Position numbers and translations under genes: made by a program. The notes under the pieces are model-generated. The model worked only from the letters and a program-made list of their open reading frames with translations, made no database searches and was not told the origin of the DNA. A stretch of 64,000 bases of DNA from Euleptes europaea (lineage: Eukaryota > Chordata > Lepidosauria > Squamata > Sphaerodactylidae), in contig NC_079331.1 in NCBI RefSeq assembly GCF_029931775.1, positions 24,987,720-25,051,719 of the forward strand, given 5' to 3'. Below, in pieces: positions 44,980 to 56,900 of the stretch. How positions within the stretch are numbered: position 1 is the first letter of the stretch; the number at the start of each line of letters is the position of its first letter.

Positions 44980-47900
44980 CTACTGGCTCTCCCTCTCAAA
45001 CCACTGCAGCACCCCCGCCTGGTTCTCCGCCACCCACTTGATATTGGCCGTGGTCTTCTCCAGCGCCTGCTCCACAGCCCGAGTTCCAGAGCCGAACCCC
45101 TCGTCCGCGTTGTCCTTCTTGAATTGCTCCAGCTGCCACGTGGGAGAGAAAGGCAGGTGTGTTTGTGTGGGGGGGGGGACATTACCATTTCATATGTTGT
45201 AGCAGCTCAGTCGAATGGGGGCTGCTCAGTACGTTACAAAAGGCCTCTCTGCCTGGAGCCAACTGGGGAGGAGGGAAATGATGCCAGGTTTGGGGCCCGA
45301 TCAAGAAAGCAGAGAAGGAGGAAAGAGAGAGGAGAGGGCCACGAGGAAAAGGCCCTGCCCTGCTCCAAAGAGCACCCCAGTGGCTTTTGGACTTAGTTGG
45401 TATGGGGGGGAGAAGCACAATGGTGGAACCTTTCTTTTCCCCCCACTTGGACTTAAGCAGCTGATGGGAGGAGGAATTTTGCAGAGAGAAACACCCCCAC
45501 ACACACACACACCAACACCACCAATCCAGATGGGGCCCCTGCAGCTGTTTCCTAGGGCCAAGTCTTTCCCCAGGAGATCCCACCACCTGTGTGGTTTGGT
45601 CATAAAAAGAAGGGGGCAAAGGGAAGTGCCCGGTGGGTATCAGAAGCCCTGGAGAGCCTTGCGGTCTTGATCCAGAGGAGGGGTGATGCTGAGCTTTCCC
45701 CCCACACACACTCAGGAAGGTGAGGGATCATTTCTGGAAGGATTGCAGAAGGCCAGAGAATTGCTGCCCCCCCCCCACACACACACACCTGGCCCGGCCC
45801 TCTCTGCTCAGTCCTTACCTGCTGGAGTTCAAACTCCGAAGAGAATCTCTGAGTCACAGTTGAGATGAGGCTTGAGAAGGAGAAGGAGCCGCCGCCATAC
45901 CTGGTGGGAAGGGGACATTAGCAAGCAGGCGATCGGCATGGGCCTGCCCCCCCCCTGCCCCTGCCCCCCCAGACAACTCACTGGCTAAAAAGCATCTTCC
46001 AGTTGGCACGCACAAAGTCCCACACCAAGTTCTGCCCATACACGTTGCGGGCAATACTGTTGATGGTGGAGGTGGCATCTTGCCGGCGGATCTTGGAGGG
46101 GTCTAGGGTATACTTCAGGTACCTGTGACCAGAGAGGGGGAATGTCTCTGAGCCGGCACCCTATGCCAGGGTGGGCAGAAGTCCCTCAGGAGTGCCCACG
46201 CACTCTCCCCGCCCCTCCTCCTGTGCTGCTGCCAACCAATTCGGAGCCTTCCCTTTCAAGCAGAAAGGGGCACCCGTGCTTGGGTGGGGAAAGGAGCTGA
46301 ACCAGCCCCCCTCCAACTCCTTTATGCTCACACACACCCTCGCTGTAGGCAAGTTACAATTGGGGGAGGTGGTGTTGGTTTCAAGAAAACAGCCGGGAAA
46401 AGGTTGCCCCACCTAAGCCCCACACAGCTGCTCTGAAATGTGGGGGTTTCTGCACAAGCCACCCTTTTATGACTGGCTCCCCCCACCCAGAGGCCATTTT
46501 GCAACTTGCAGATCCCGAGTCTCTGGACAACAATTAAGCAGCTCCCAGAAACATAAAGCCTGTCCTCCCTTCCCCTTGGGTTGCCAACTCTGGATTGGAA
46601 AATTCCTGGAGACTGGGGAGGACAGGGACCTCAGTGGGGTACAATGCCATAGAGTCCACCCTCCAAAAGCAGCCGTTTTCTCTACGGGAACCGTTCTCTG
46701 AGTTGTAATTCTGGAAAATCTCATGGCCTCACCTGGAGGTTGGCAACCCTCCCCTCACTGAAAGAAGGGCCGCCTAACCCTCCCTCCTTAAGCACCTGTC
46801 CTGCCTCACTTCTCAACTCTCTATGAACCCCTCAGCCCACTAGAAACAGAGAGGAGCTCTCCAGAAATCCTCGGGCTGGCGCGGTCTTTTTTGGGAACTA
46901 GCTGGGGAAGAGTTGCTCTCAGCTCCTCCCTGTTAAGGCTAAACCTTTTGGAACTGAGAGCTGATGGCAGAACTACCTACATTGCGTGGGTGATTTGGTT
47001 TTCTTAGGAAAACATTTGGTGACTTTTGACCCAAAGAGGAACCGGCTTGCTGGTGAGTAGGCCGGACCTCCTCTGCAATGGGCCTTCCTAAGTTCCAGGG
47101 CCCGGCCCTGACACTCAAGCCAGAGGGGAATCTAGTCCTCTGGTGATCCACAGCTCTCTGTGAGCTCTGCATGTCCTCAGCCAACCCTCACCGCTGGAGG
47201 ATCCAGGGCTCCTGGCTGCAGGCCAGAGCTGCGCGGAGTTTGTCGGCCTCGGACACCACGGTGGCGTTCTGGAACATCTCCCAGCCGAAGTCCCAGGCCT
47301 CCTCTCCGCCTGTGGCGATGGCATTGCAATAGATGGAGGAGCGCAGATTGGGGGGGATCCTGCAGGCGGAAGGCAAGGCAGGGGAGTCAGCCAAGAGCAC
47401 AAAATGTGGGGACTGGCAATATGCCCATCTCCCACCCTTTGATTCACTATCTTCAAAGATGCTAGAAGATCACAGAGACCACCATACACACTGAAATCAA
47501 CAACAGTAACTGTCTGAACAAACAAAGCTAACCACCCAAACTCAAGACAGGACCAGGGAGGGAGTTCCGCAGTCTTGGGGCCACGGCAGAATGAAGCATC
47601 ACCAGCTTCTATGCAGGTTCTATGCCAAGGGGCCCAAACTCTGCACAGCAAATAATTTAGCTTATGGGTGGACCGTAAGCCAAATATAAGCAGCCAGTGT
47701 GATGCAACAGTAAAAAAGGCTAATGCGATATTGGGGCGCATCAACAAAGGCATAACATCCTCATTGCAAGATGTCATAGTTCTCCTGTACACAACATTGG
47801 TCAGGCCACACCTGGAGTATTGTGTGCAGTTCTGGAGGCCTCACTTCAAAAAGTATGTGGACAGAATGGAGCGGGTGCAGAGGAGAGCGACGAGGATGAT

Positions 47901-50900
47901 CAGAGGCCTGGAGACCAAGCCCTACGAGGGAAGGCTGAGGGAGCTGAGAATGCTTAGTCTGGAGAAGAGGAGGTTGAGGGGGGGACAGGATTACTCTCTT
48001 TAAGTATTTGAAGGGCTGTCACTTGGAGGAGGGCAGGGAGCTGTTCCTGTTGGCAGCAGAGGATCATAGGACTCGCAATAATGGGTTTAAATTGCGGGAG
48101 GAAAGGGACCAGCTGGATAACAGGAAACATTTTTTTACAGTAAGAGTTATTCGACAGTGGAATCAGCTACCTAGGGAAGTGGTGAGGCTCCCCCCTCACT
48201 TGCAGTCTTTAAGCAGCGGCTGGACAAACACTTGTCAGGGATGCTCTAGGCTGATCCTGCATTAAGCAGGGGGTTGGACTAGATGGGCTGCATGGCCCGT
48301 TTCAGCTCTATGATTCTATTATTCTACCCCAACCCTGAGGATGACCCATCTCTGCATATCTGGGTCTGTTCTGCACCATTAATGATTCATCTGCAAGGCA
48401 GAAGCTGCAGAAGGAGAGCCCACCACCTCCTGAGGAAGCCTGTTCCACCGAGGAATCCCTCTAACTGTTAGAAAATTCTTCCTAATGTCTAAACGGAAAC
48501 TCTTTTGATTTAATTTCAACCCGTTGGTTCTGGTCCGACCTTCTGGGGCAACAGAAAACAACTTGGTACCCTCCTCTCTATGACAGCCCTTCAAGTACTT
48601 GAAAATGGTTATCATATCCCCTCTCAGTCTTCTCCTCTTCAGGCTAAACGTGTTGGAAATTTGGCTCTCCCTAACGGTGTCACTTGCCTCCACACTCAAA
48701 GGGCGGGGAACTGACCAGATAGTCAGATAGATAGATGGGAGGTTGTTAGCAGTTGCACCTCTCCCCTCATTTCCTGCCCTTTGATGTTTAGAGCTATATT
48801 GTCAGGGACAATATCCTTTTCTCTCTCTCTTCCCCTTCACCCTTCTTCGATGCAAGTCGCATAGAGCCGGGCTCTTAGTGAGCTCAGGCCTTCCCACTCC
48901 AAAGATGGAGTGGAAGGCAGGTAACTTCTTTTATATCTGAATTAGCTAGATAGATTAGGATAGGGGACCCTGTATGTCCTTTCCTATCGAAAGTGTATTT
49001 CCACAATAAATGTATTTAGTTTGAATAGAGCAAACGACTGCTCTCTCTTTATTTTCACACACGCACGCATGAGTCAGCTCCCGCTGTTTGCTAAGCTTAA
49101 GGCACTCTGCTAAATATCAGGAATATGCAACTACACACATTCCAACAAAACGTACCCAGCTCCTTCAACCTTTCCTCATAGGCCTTGGTCTCCAGACCCC
49201 TCACCATCTTTGTTGCCCTCCTCTGGAGGGCAACTTGTACGATCTCTGCGGAGTTCCTAGTGGCTCTGCCCAGGGAGATGGGCTGGGATGCCCAAGTTTA
49301 TGCTTTGATCGGGCAAGCCCCTCTCTCCCTGCCCACAGCACCACCAATCCCACTCCAGTGGCTTAAAATCTGGAGGGAGAAAGCCAACAGCTCGAAGTGG
49401 GACTTCCGCCCTCAAACCCGCCTGCAGGGCTATCCTGTATCGGGCCTGGCTGAGCCAGCACTTACGGGTTGCTGCTGGAATTTTCTCTCCATGTTTTGAA
49501 GAGGCCTGAAGCCAGGGCTTGGCAGTCAGGGATGCCGTACGTGCAGGCTGTGTTGATGGCGAGAATCTCGTTGTACCTGTGTGAGGAAGACCATCCCATC
49601 AGGAAAGGATGCAGACCGATCCTGGAGCTTCTAAGCACCGCTTGGGGTCATGTCCTCACCCCCAGAAGAGGGGGCTCTCAGGCCAAAATCAGACCCCCTC
49701 CCTTCCCCTCCTCCCCCGGTTGCTCCAGGAAGACTTACTGATCCATCAGGCCAGATGGAACCATGGTCCAGTTGGAGGTGAAGGTCTGGAAATACTGGAA
49801 CAGAGGAGTCACCTGTTTCCTGATGTACCTCTACAGTGAGAAGGGAAAGTGCAGTGGAATTTTAGGCAGCTTGACTCAAGCACCTCCCAAGATGCAGGCT
49901 GGCGCTCTGGCCCCCGACACTTGCTTTGACTACTGTGGCCCCCTCCCTCTCTCTGTGGCCCCCCTTCTGTCAGAGAAGAGCAGTGGAGGCTGCCTGGCCT
50001 CTCACCCACTGGGCCACGGCTAGTCCCGGGGGGGGGCACTGGAACTCACCTTCATGGGCCCGTAGACCTCGCTGCGATCAAACATGAGCTTGAAGTAGCC
50101 CAGGTTGCTGAGGGCTGTTTCCCAAGGCAGGTAGTCTCTCTCCTGAAACAGGTAGCGCGTCGTGTTCAAGGCCAGTTCTGTGCTGATGTACTTTGCCCTA
50201 GAAGTTGAACAAGGTGAGTGGGGGGGCTGTGCCCACTGACACCCGCTGGCCAATTAGCTGAGCAACAGGGCCCTCCCCACCACAGACTGGGGCTAGAGCA
50301 CAGCCCCATTGCCCTGGACGCTCTTACCAGGGGAGGGCAAATGGTAAGCAGAAATCCCTAAGAGATGGAGGAGGGAGGACATGCCTTGATTTGTGCTGGG
50401 AAAATCCTCTCCCCCCCCCACCCCCGCCACAAGGCATCCTCCTCTAGAACTGGGCAAAGCAGGACTTAGTCGGCCTCGTAGGCCACACAGGGACCCATCA
50501 CACCCTAACGCCAATGAAGCTTTATGCCAGCAATAACCCTGGTGTAGATTTAAAAGTCCCCACACAACACACGAAAAGCCAAAGGCGTCTCCACCCCTCC
50601 CATCCCCAGCCCAGCCCAGGCACAGGACGCCACTCAAGTCTGCAGCTGAAAATCCCGCTGTCCGCACTCACGTGGGGCCTCTCCCAGTCCCAGGCTGGCT
50701 CTCCTGCCCTGAACGGCCAAGCCAAGAGCGGGTCAGCTGTCCAGGTGGCAGGGCTGCCAGCTCCAGGTTGGCAAATACCTAGAGCCTGAGGAGGGCGGGG
50801 GTTTGGGGAGGGGAGGGACTTCAATGGGATATAATGCCATCAAGTCTACCTTCCAAAGGGGCCATTTTCTCCAGGTGAACTCATCTCTGTTGCCTGGAGA

Positions 50901-53900
50901 TCAGTTGGAATTCTGGGAGATCTCCAGCCACCCCCTGGAGGTTGGCAACCCTACCAGTTGAAGTCTATCCCCGCATCCCCCTTCCCTATGAGGAACCCGG
51001 GAGGGTCTGCTCCCTGGGCAGTAGACGGGTCCTGCCCAGCTACAGAGGAGCCTCATCCTCTGAGTCTGGAGTTCCCCAGTTCAGTGGAAACGGGGGGTGG
51101 GGGAAGCCCAGTTCTTTACCTGGCCAGGTTGAAGGCATCATCAATCAGCTGAGCACGGTTGAGAATGGGGATGTCCTGGGAAACAGACGGAGCTGCTGGT
51201 CAGGAGCAGGAGGGGCAGGGAAGGAGTGGGGGAGGAGGCAGGGGCAGAGAGGGAGAAGGGCTCTCCAGGGACTTCCCCATTGGCCCCAAGACCCTTGGAC
51301 ATCAGCTCCATCCTGCTGGTCCCAGGACTGAGCAGAGTCCCTGCCCAGAAGGCCTGTAGTCTCCGTGAAGCAGCTGAGCCTCAGGGCAGAGGGCCAGGCC
51401 AGCAGAGGAGGTCCTCTGGCAGGTGATGCCAGATCAGGTCAGAGAGGCTCAAGAAGGGCTTGCTCTGATGAACTGGGGGGGGGACTTGGTGAGGGAATGA
51501 GGGGGGGCTGTGCCAGATGCAGGAAGCAGCATGCAAAGGAGGGGGCAGGGGATGAGAGAAGGGGGGGTCCCCACTGTCCTGCTGATGTAGCTCCAGACTG
51601 GAATGCAAGTCTTTGGCTGCCTTCCCCCTGCCCTACCTGCTTGTTCCCGTGGCCTTGAGACCCCAAGCAGCCAGAGCCAACTGGGGACAAAGAGGCGGGG
51701 GGAGAGGCGTGGCTGCTGCCTCCAACCTACCTGATGGTTGTTCTCCAGCTGCCCCAGGAGTCTGTTCCAGTTCTCCTGGTCGTAGTTCACCCGGAAGTAG
51801 CCCGTCACATTGATGTTGCAGATCAGCCACTTGTCGGGAATAGCAGCAGTCATAAAGTTGGCGTTTGCCTCTGTCCAAAGGAAGAGGGGTGCCTCTAAAT
51901 ATGCCCTCTTGTGTCCCCTTTGACTGCCCCGGCCCCCAAGCCCCAATCCGAGTCCCAGCTGATACAAACTGATTTCAGGAGCAAAGGACAGAAAGGGCTC
52001 GATGCCCGTGAGCTTGGCTCAGCCCCTTGCAGACTGAGGAGAAAGCTTTGCTCAGGTGCCCGAGAGAGACGAGCCCTCCCCCTCTGCCTTGAGTGCCACG
52101 GCAGGAAGCCCCTGAGGCAGGGTCACTTGGGGATCCCTACAAGGTGCTGTGGATTGCCTCAAGCAAGTGACTACCTGGCAGGGCTGCCGTGGCGAGTCTT
52201 TCCTAGCCTGGGAGATCTCATCTGAACTACTAAGCACCTTCCTCTTAGGGAACAAACAAAGGGCTGTACCTGATTGGTTCTGGAGCCAGTACATTCCTGT
52301 CTGGTTATCTGACTTCACCCAGGAGATAGGGACTATCCAGATGTAGCTGGGGGGAGGGGGGAGAAAGATGTGGAATGGTGGAGGCAAGCTGAATTACTCA
52401 GCAAAAGGTGCTGCTGCTGCTGCTGCCCTCCCAGAAAAAGCCCTGCAGTGCAGCTCATAGGCCCTCCAAAGAGAATGTCCTCACCCTAGATCTTTCCACG
52501 CATAACCAGTGGAGCTTGTCTGGATCTGGCCGTTCCCTGAAGCCCGTGCAAAGCACACCCTGACGGGTCAGGGTCCCCACTTACTTGAATTCCGAGGGTC
52601 GCTGAACGGTGGTGTTGGGGTCCAGCAGGAAGTGCCTCTGAGTGACGTTTCCATTGCGGGTGTCCACGCTCAGCACGGGGAATCCCATCTGCAGGGTCCA
52701 GCGGTCCATGATCTCCTTGACGGTTCCCGGGAGGGAGAAGTTGTCCTCGTCAACCGCCTGCCGGAGACAGAGGAGAAACGTTGAAGGGAGAGAAGAGGAC
52801 TTCCTCAGAGAACATCAGAAAGGCCCTGCTGGATGAGACCCAGACCCATCAGGTCCAGCAGTCTGTTCACACAGAGGCCAAGCAGGTGCCTCTAGGAAGC
52901 CCACAAGCAAGACAATTGCAGCAGAACTGTCCTGCCCGTGTTCCACAGCACCTAAGATAATAGGCCAGCTCCTCTGATCCTGGAGAGAATAGCTATGCAT
53001 GATGACTAGTATCCATTTTGACTAGTAGACATGGATATAGATAGCCCTCTCCTCCATGAACATGTCCACTCCCCTCTTCAAGCCTTCCAAGTTGGCAGCC
53101 ATCACCACATCCTGGGGCAGGGAGTTCCACAATTTAACTATGAGTGGTATGAAGAAATACTTCCTTTTATCTGTTTTGAATCTCTCACCCTCCAGCTTCA
53201 GCAGATGACCCCGTGTTCTCCCTGTCCACTCTCACCATACCATGCATAATTTTATAGACCACTATCATGTCTCCCCTTAACCGCCTTCTTTCCAGGCTAA
53301 ACAGCCCTAAGCGTTTTAACTGCTCCTCATAGGGCAGTTGCTCCAGCTCCCTGATCATTTTGGTTGCCCTTTTCTGCACCTTCTCAAGCTCTGCAATATC
53401 CTTTTTGAGGTGTGGTGACCAGAACTGTACACAGTATTCCAAGTGTGGTCTCACCATAGATTTGTACAAGAGCAGTATGATATCAGCAGTTTTATTCTCT
53501 ATTTCTCGTCTAATTATGGCCAGCATGGAATTTGCCTTTTTCACAGCAGCCGCACACTGGGTTGACATCTTCTTCATCGAGCGATCCACGACCACCCCAA
53601 GATCCCTTTCTTGGTCTGCTGCTGCCAGCATAGATCCCATCAGTGTATATGTGAAGTTGGGATTTTTTGCCCTAATATGCATCACTTTACACTTGCTCAC
53701 ACTGAATCTCATTTGCCATTTTAATGCCCATTCCTCCAGTTTGCAGCGATCCTTTTGCAGTTCTTCTCAGTCCAATTTTGTTTTAACCACCCTAAATAAT
53801 TTGGTGTCATCTGCAAACTTGGCCACCTCGCTGTTTACCCCCAACTCCAGGTCATTGATGAACAGGTTGAAAAGCACCGGTCCCAACACAGATCCCTGAG

Positions 53901-56900
53901 GGACCCCACTGCTCACATCCCGCCATTGGGAGAACTGACCATTGATTCCTACTCTCTGCTTCCTATTTTTCAGCCAGCTCTCAATCCATAAGAGGACTTC
54001 TCCTCTTATCCCATGACTATGAAGTTTGCTTAGCAGTCTCTGGTGGGGGACTTTGTCAAAAGCCTTTTGGAAATTGTACTTCTGTCTAATGGACGGGGGG
54101 CTTCAGCACAGCTGGCAAAGTGAGCGCTCTGACTCAAAAAAGCTTCTGTTGGAGCAAATTTTGTTAGTCTCTGGGGTGCTGCTGGATACTGGAGATTGTT
54201 TCTATTCTGCTGCCCCTCTGCAGTGGCGCTGGGCAGGGTAATACAAGCTGGAAAAGGTCAGGCCCTGCAGGGCTCACAGTCTCAGCAGCCACAGCGCAGG
54301 CACCAGAGCGGAAGTGGGGGAGGGAAGCACCCAGGGACACGGGTGGGCACACCTTCTTGGACAGGGCTATGGTGGGAGAACAGGGGTGAGGAGGCTTCCT
54401 GGCAGAGGAGGATGTAAGAACGGAAGGCGGTCGGAGAGGCTGGGCATTCCAACAAGTAGTGACAAGCGGGGAAGAGTCTGGGCAGCCAAGGACACAGGCA
54501 GGGACAGCTGGAAAGGGAGGGAGGGGAAGGCAGCCCCCCAGGGGTAACCCCCCCATTCCAAGGGCCCAGCGAGATGCCATGCGGAACGAGTGGCACGCCA
54601 CCCTGGGGCCTGCAGGCAGGTGCCGTTGCCAGTTCCCCTGGGGAAGTCGACCCCCCAAGCATCAGGGCCCTGATTTGTACGGAGACCGTGGCACAGGGGG
54701 AGAAGGGGCCTTCACCCCCCCCACCCCACCCCGGTGCTTCCCCTCCCTGATCTTCCCCCAGGGCAGGCTGCAGACTTAACCTCTCAGCCCCCCTCCTGCA
54801 AGGAGACTGGAGAGAAGAGCCCCCTGCCCCTGTGTCTGTCAGGAAGGGCCTCTTCCTGGGGGGAGGCGCCTGAAGACCTACCATCTGCAGGTGGGTCCAG
54901 AGGTCGTCGTAGACGGTGTTTCCATAGGCAAAGGTGTGCAGGTAGGACTGCGGAGAGAGGAGAGGCCCGTCCATCAGAGCCCTTCCCAGGGACTGCCTGA
55001 GCCACGGGGTGGTTTGCTTCCAGGGGGACGCAGTGGTGCCCCAGGGGAGCAGGGGCACTGCCACAGGGGCCCCAGGCCAGGCACATGTGCCACCCTGGAC
55101 CTGCATACTGCGGAGGGCCCAGAAGGGTCAGGAATCCTGCAGCGGGTCCCCAGAAGGGATGCCGCCCTGCGACCTCCACCTCTCTTACATTGGGCCTTCC
55201 ATGTTCCCAGCCCTAAGGAGGAAGGATCTCGTGCCAAGGCTGTCTCCTCTCTGCAGCTGGCACTGCTCCTTCCCAAACCAGCACACATGAGGGCCCACCC
55301 TCTTGCCCACTCTAACCCTTTCGCACCCTGCAGGCAAAGCCGGCAGGATCTCACTGCTCCTGTCCTTTGCCACCCCACACAATAGCAAAGAATCCAAACA
55401 GGTCCCGATACACCCCCACCCCCACCAGGCAGAGCTTACCTGCAGCCCTCGTTTAAACCGCTCCTCGGTAAGAAATTCGGAGAGCATCCGCAGCACAGAT
55501 GCCCCCTGCAGGTGAAAAGAGGGGGCGTGAGGGGCAGGCAGCAGGACTCCCAGCCCTCCGCCCTACTTGGCACACTGTCATGCCAGGAAAGGTGGGGCAG
55601 TGACCCCCCCCCCCAGGCCCAATGCCCAGACAGGAGTCCGCCAGTTCGGGCTTTAGTGGCCCCAATGCAGGACTAGAGGGGAGGCAGACACTCCCCAGGG
55701 CACTCCTTGCAGACGAGGGGGAGTGGGAGTGGGTTTTTTTCTCTGTTTCTGCAAACGGGGGAGCAGGCGATCCCCCACACACACACATACACACAAACTG
55801 AGCCTCACCTTGCTGTAGGCAATGGAGTCAAAGACCTCGCTGATCTGGGCTGGCGTTTGGATCTCCTCTTCCCGGAAGGAGAGAGGATGCGAGGAAGCCA
55901 GTGCGTCGATGGCCATCACACGGTACACGTCGTTTGTCACCATCAGGTCTTTCTGCAAAGACAGGGAGCCTCCTAGGTCAAAATGGCCTCTATAATGTGT
56001 CCCCTGCCTGTCCTCAGAAGAACGCAGGGTTGTTGTGCTCACGAGACTTCTCCCAAGGGTCCTGAGAGCGGTGACTGGCCCGGGGTCTCTGGGCTCTCCG
56101 TGGCTGCCCTGCATCCCAACCCCTGGTCTCCACACACCCTGCTGCATCTGGCCGGAGCCCCGGGGGGGGGGGCATCGTGCTCTGGACGCTCTGCCCAGGC
56201 CTGCCTCAGGGGAGCCATTTGCCCTGGCAGCCACAACCTGGGTCTGAGATGAGAAGGGAGAAGGGACACCCTTTCCCCCAGGGCCACAGACAGCCTGGCC
56301 CTGCCACATGCCCACACCACATCCCGTTTTGAACTAGTGTCCTGCTGGGGTTCTGTGGGAATGGCTGTTCTGCCAAGAGAGGAGGGCTCTCCAGGACATG
56401 CCTTCTTAGGGTGCTTCTTTCCAGGGACCCTGGGGGAGGGGCAGCAGCCACACCCACTTCCGTCTGCAGTGTGGACGTGCTGCGAGAGCCGCTCTGGCAC
56501 CTGCTGTCAGGCATCAGGCTCCCCCACCCATGGTGGGGGGTGGCTCACAGACCTCACGGGGGCACTCACAATATGCCAGGTGGGCTCCGCGGCATCTGCT
56601 CCCAGGTACTCCACATAGGAGGCAAAGCCTTCGTTCAGCCAGAGGTCATTCCACCAACGGAGGGTCACCAGGTTCCCGAACCACTGGGGAGAGGCAGGCG
56701 GTTAGTTGGCCACAACAGCTCCCCCCTCTCCCCGCACACACACCGCATAGTCTTTGGGGCACAATGGCTGGCAGATGCAGGATGAGCGCCCTGCCTGCCT
56801 CCCTGGCTGCCAGTTGACAATTGAGGTGGAGGTCTTGCCCTGAGGCGGAGGGGCAGCTCCGGGGAAGGGGGGTGGCTTAGACATGTTTTGCATGCAGAAG

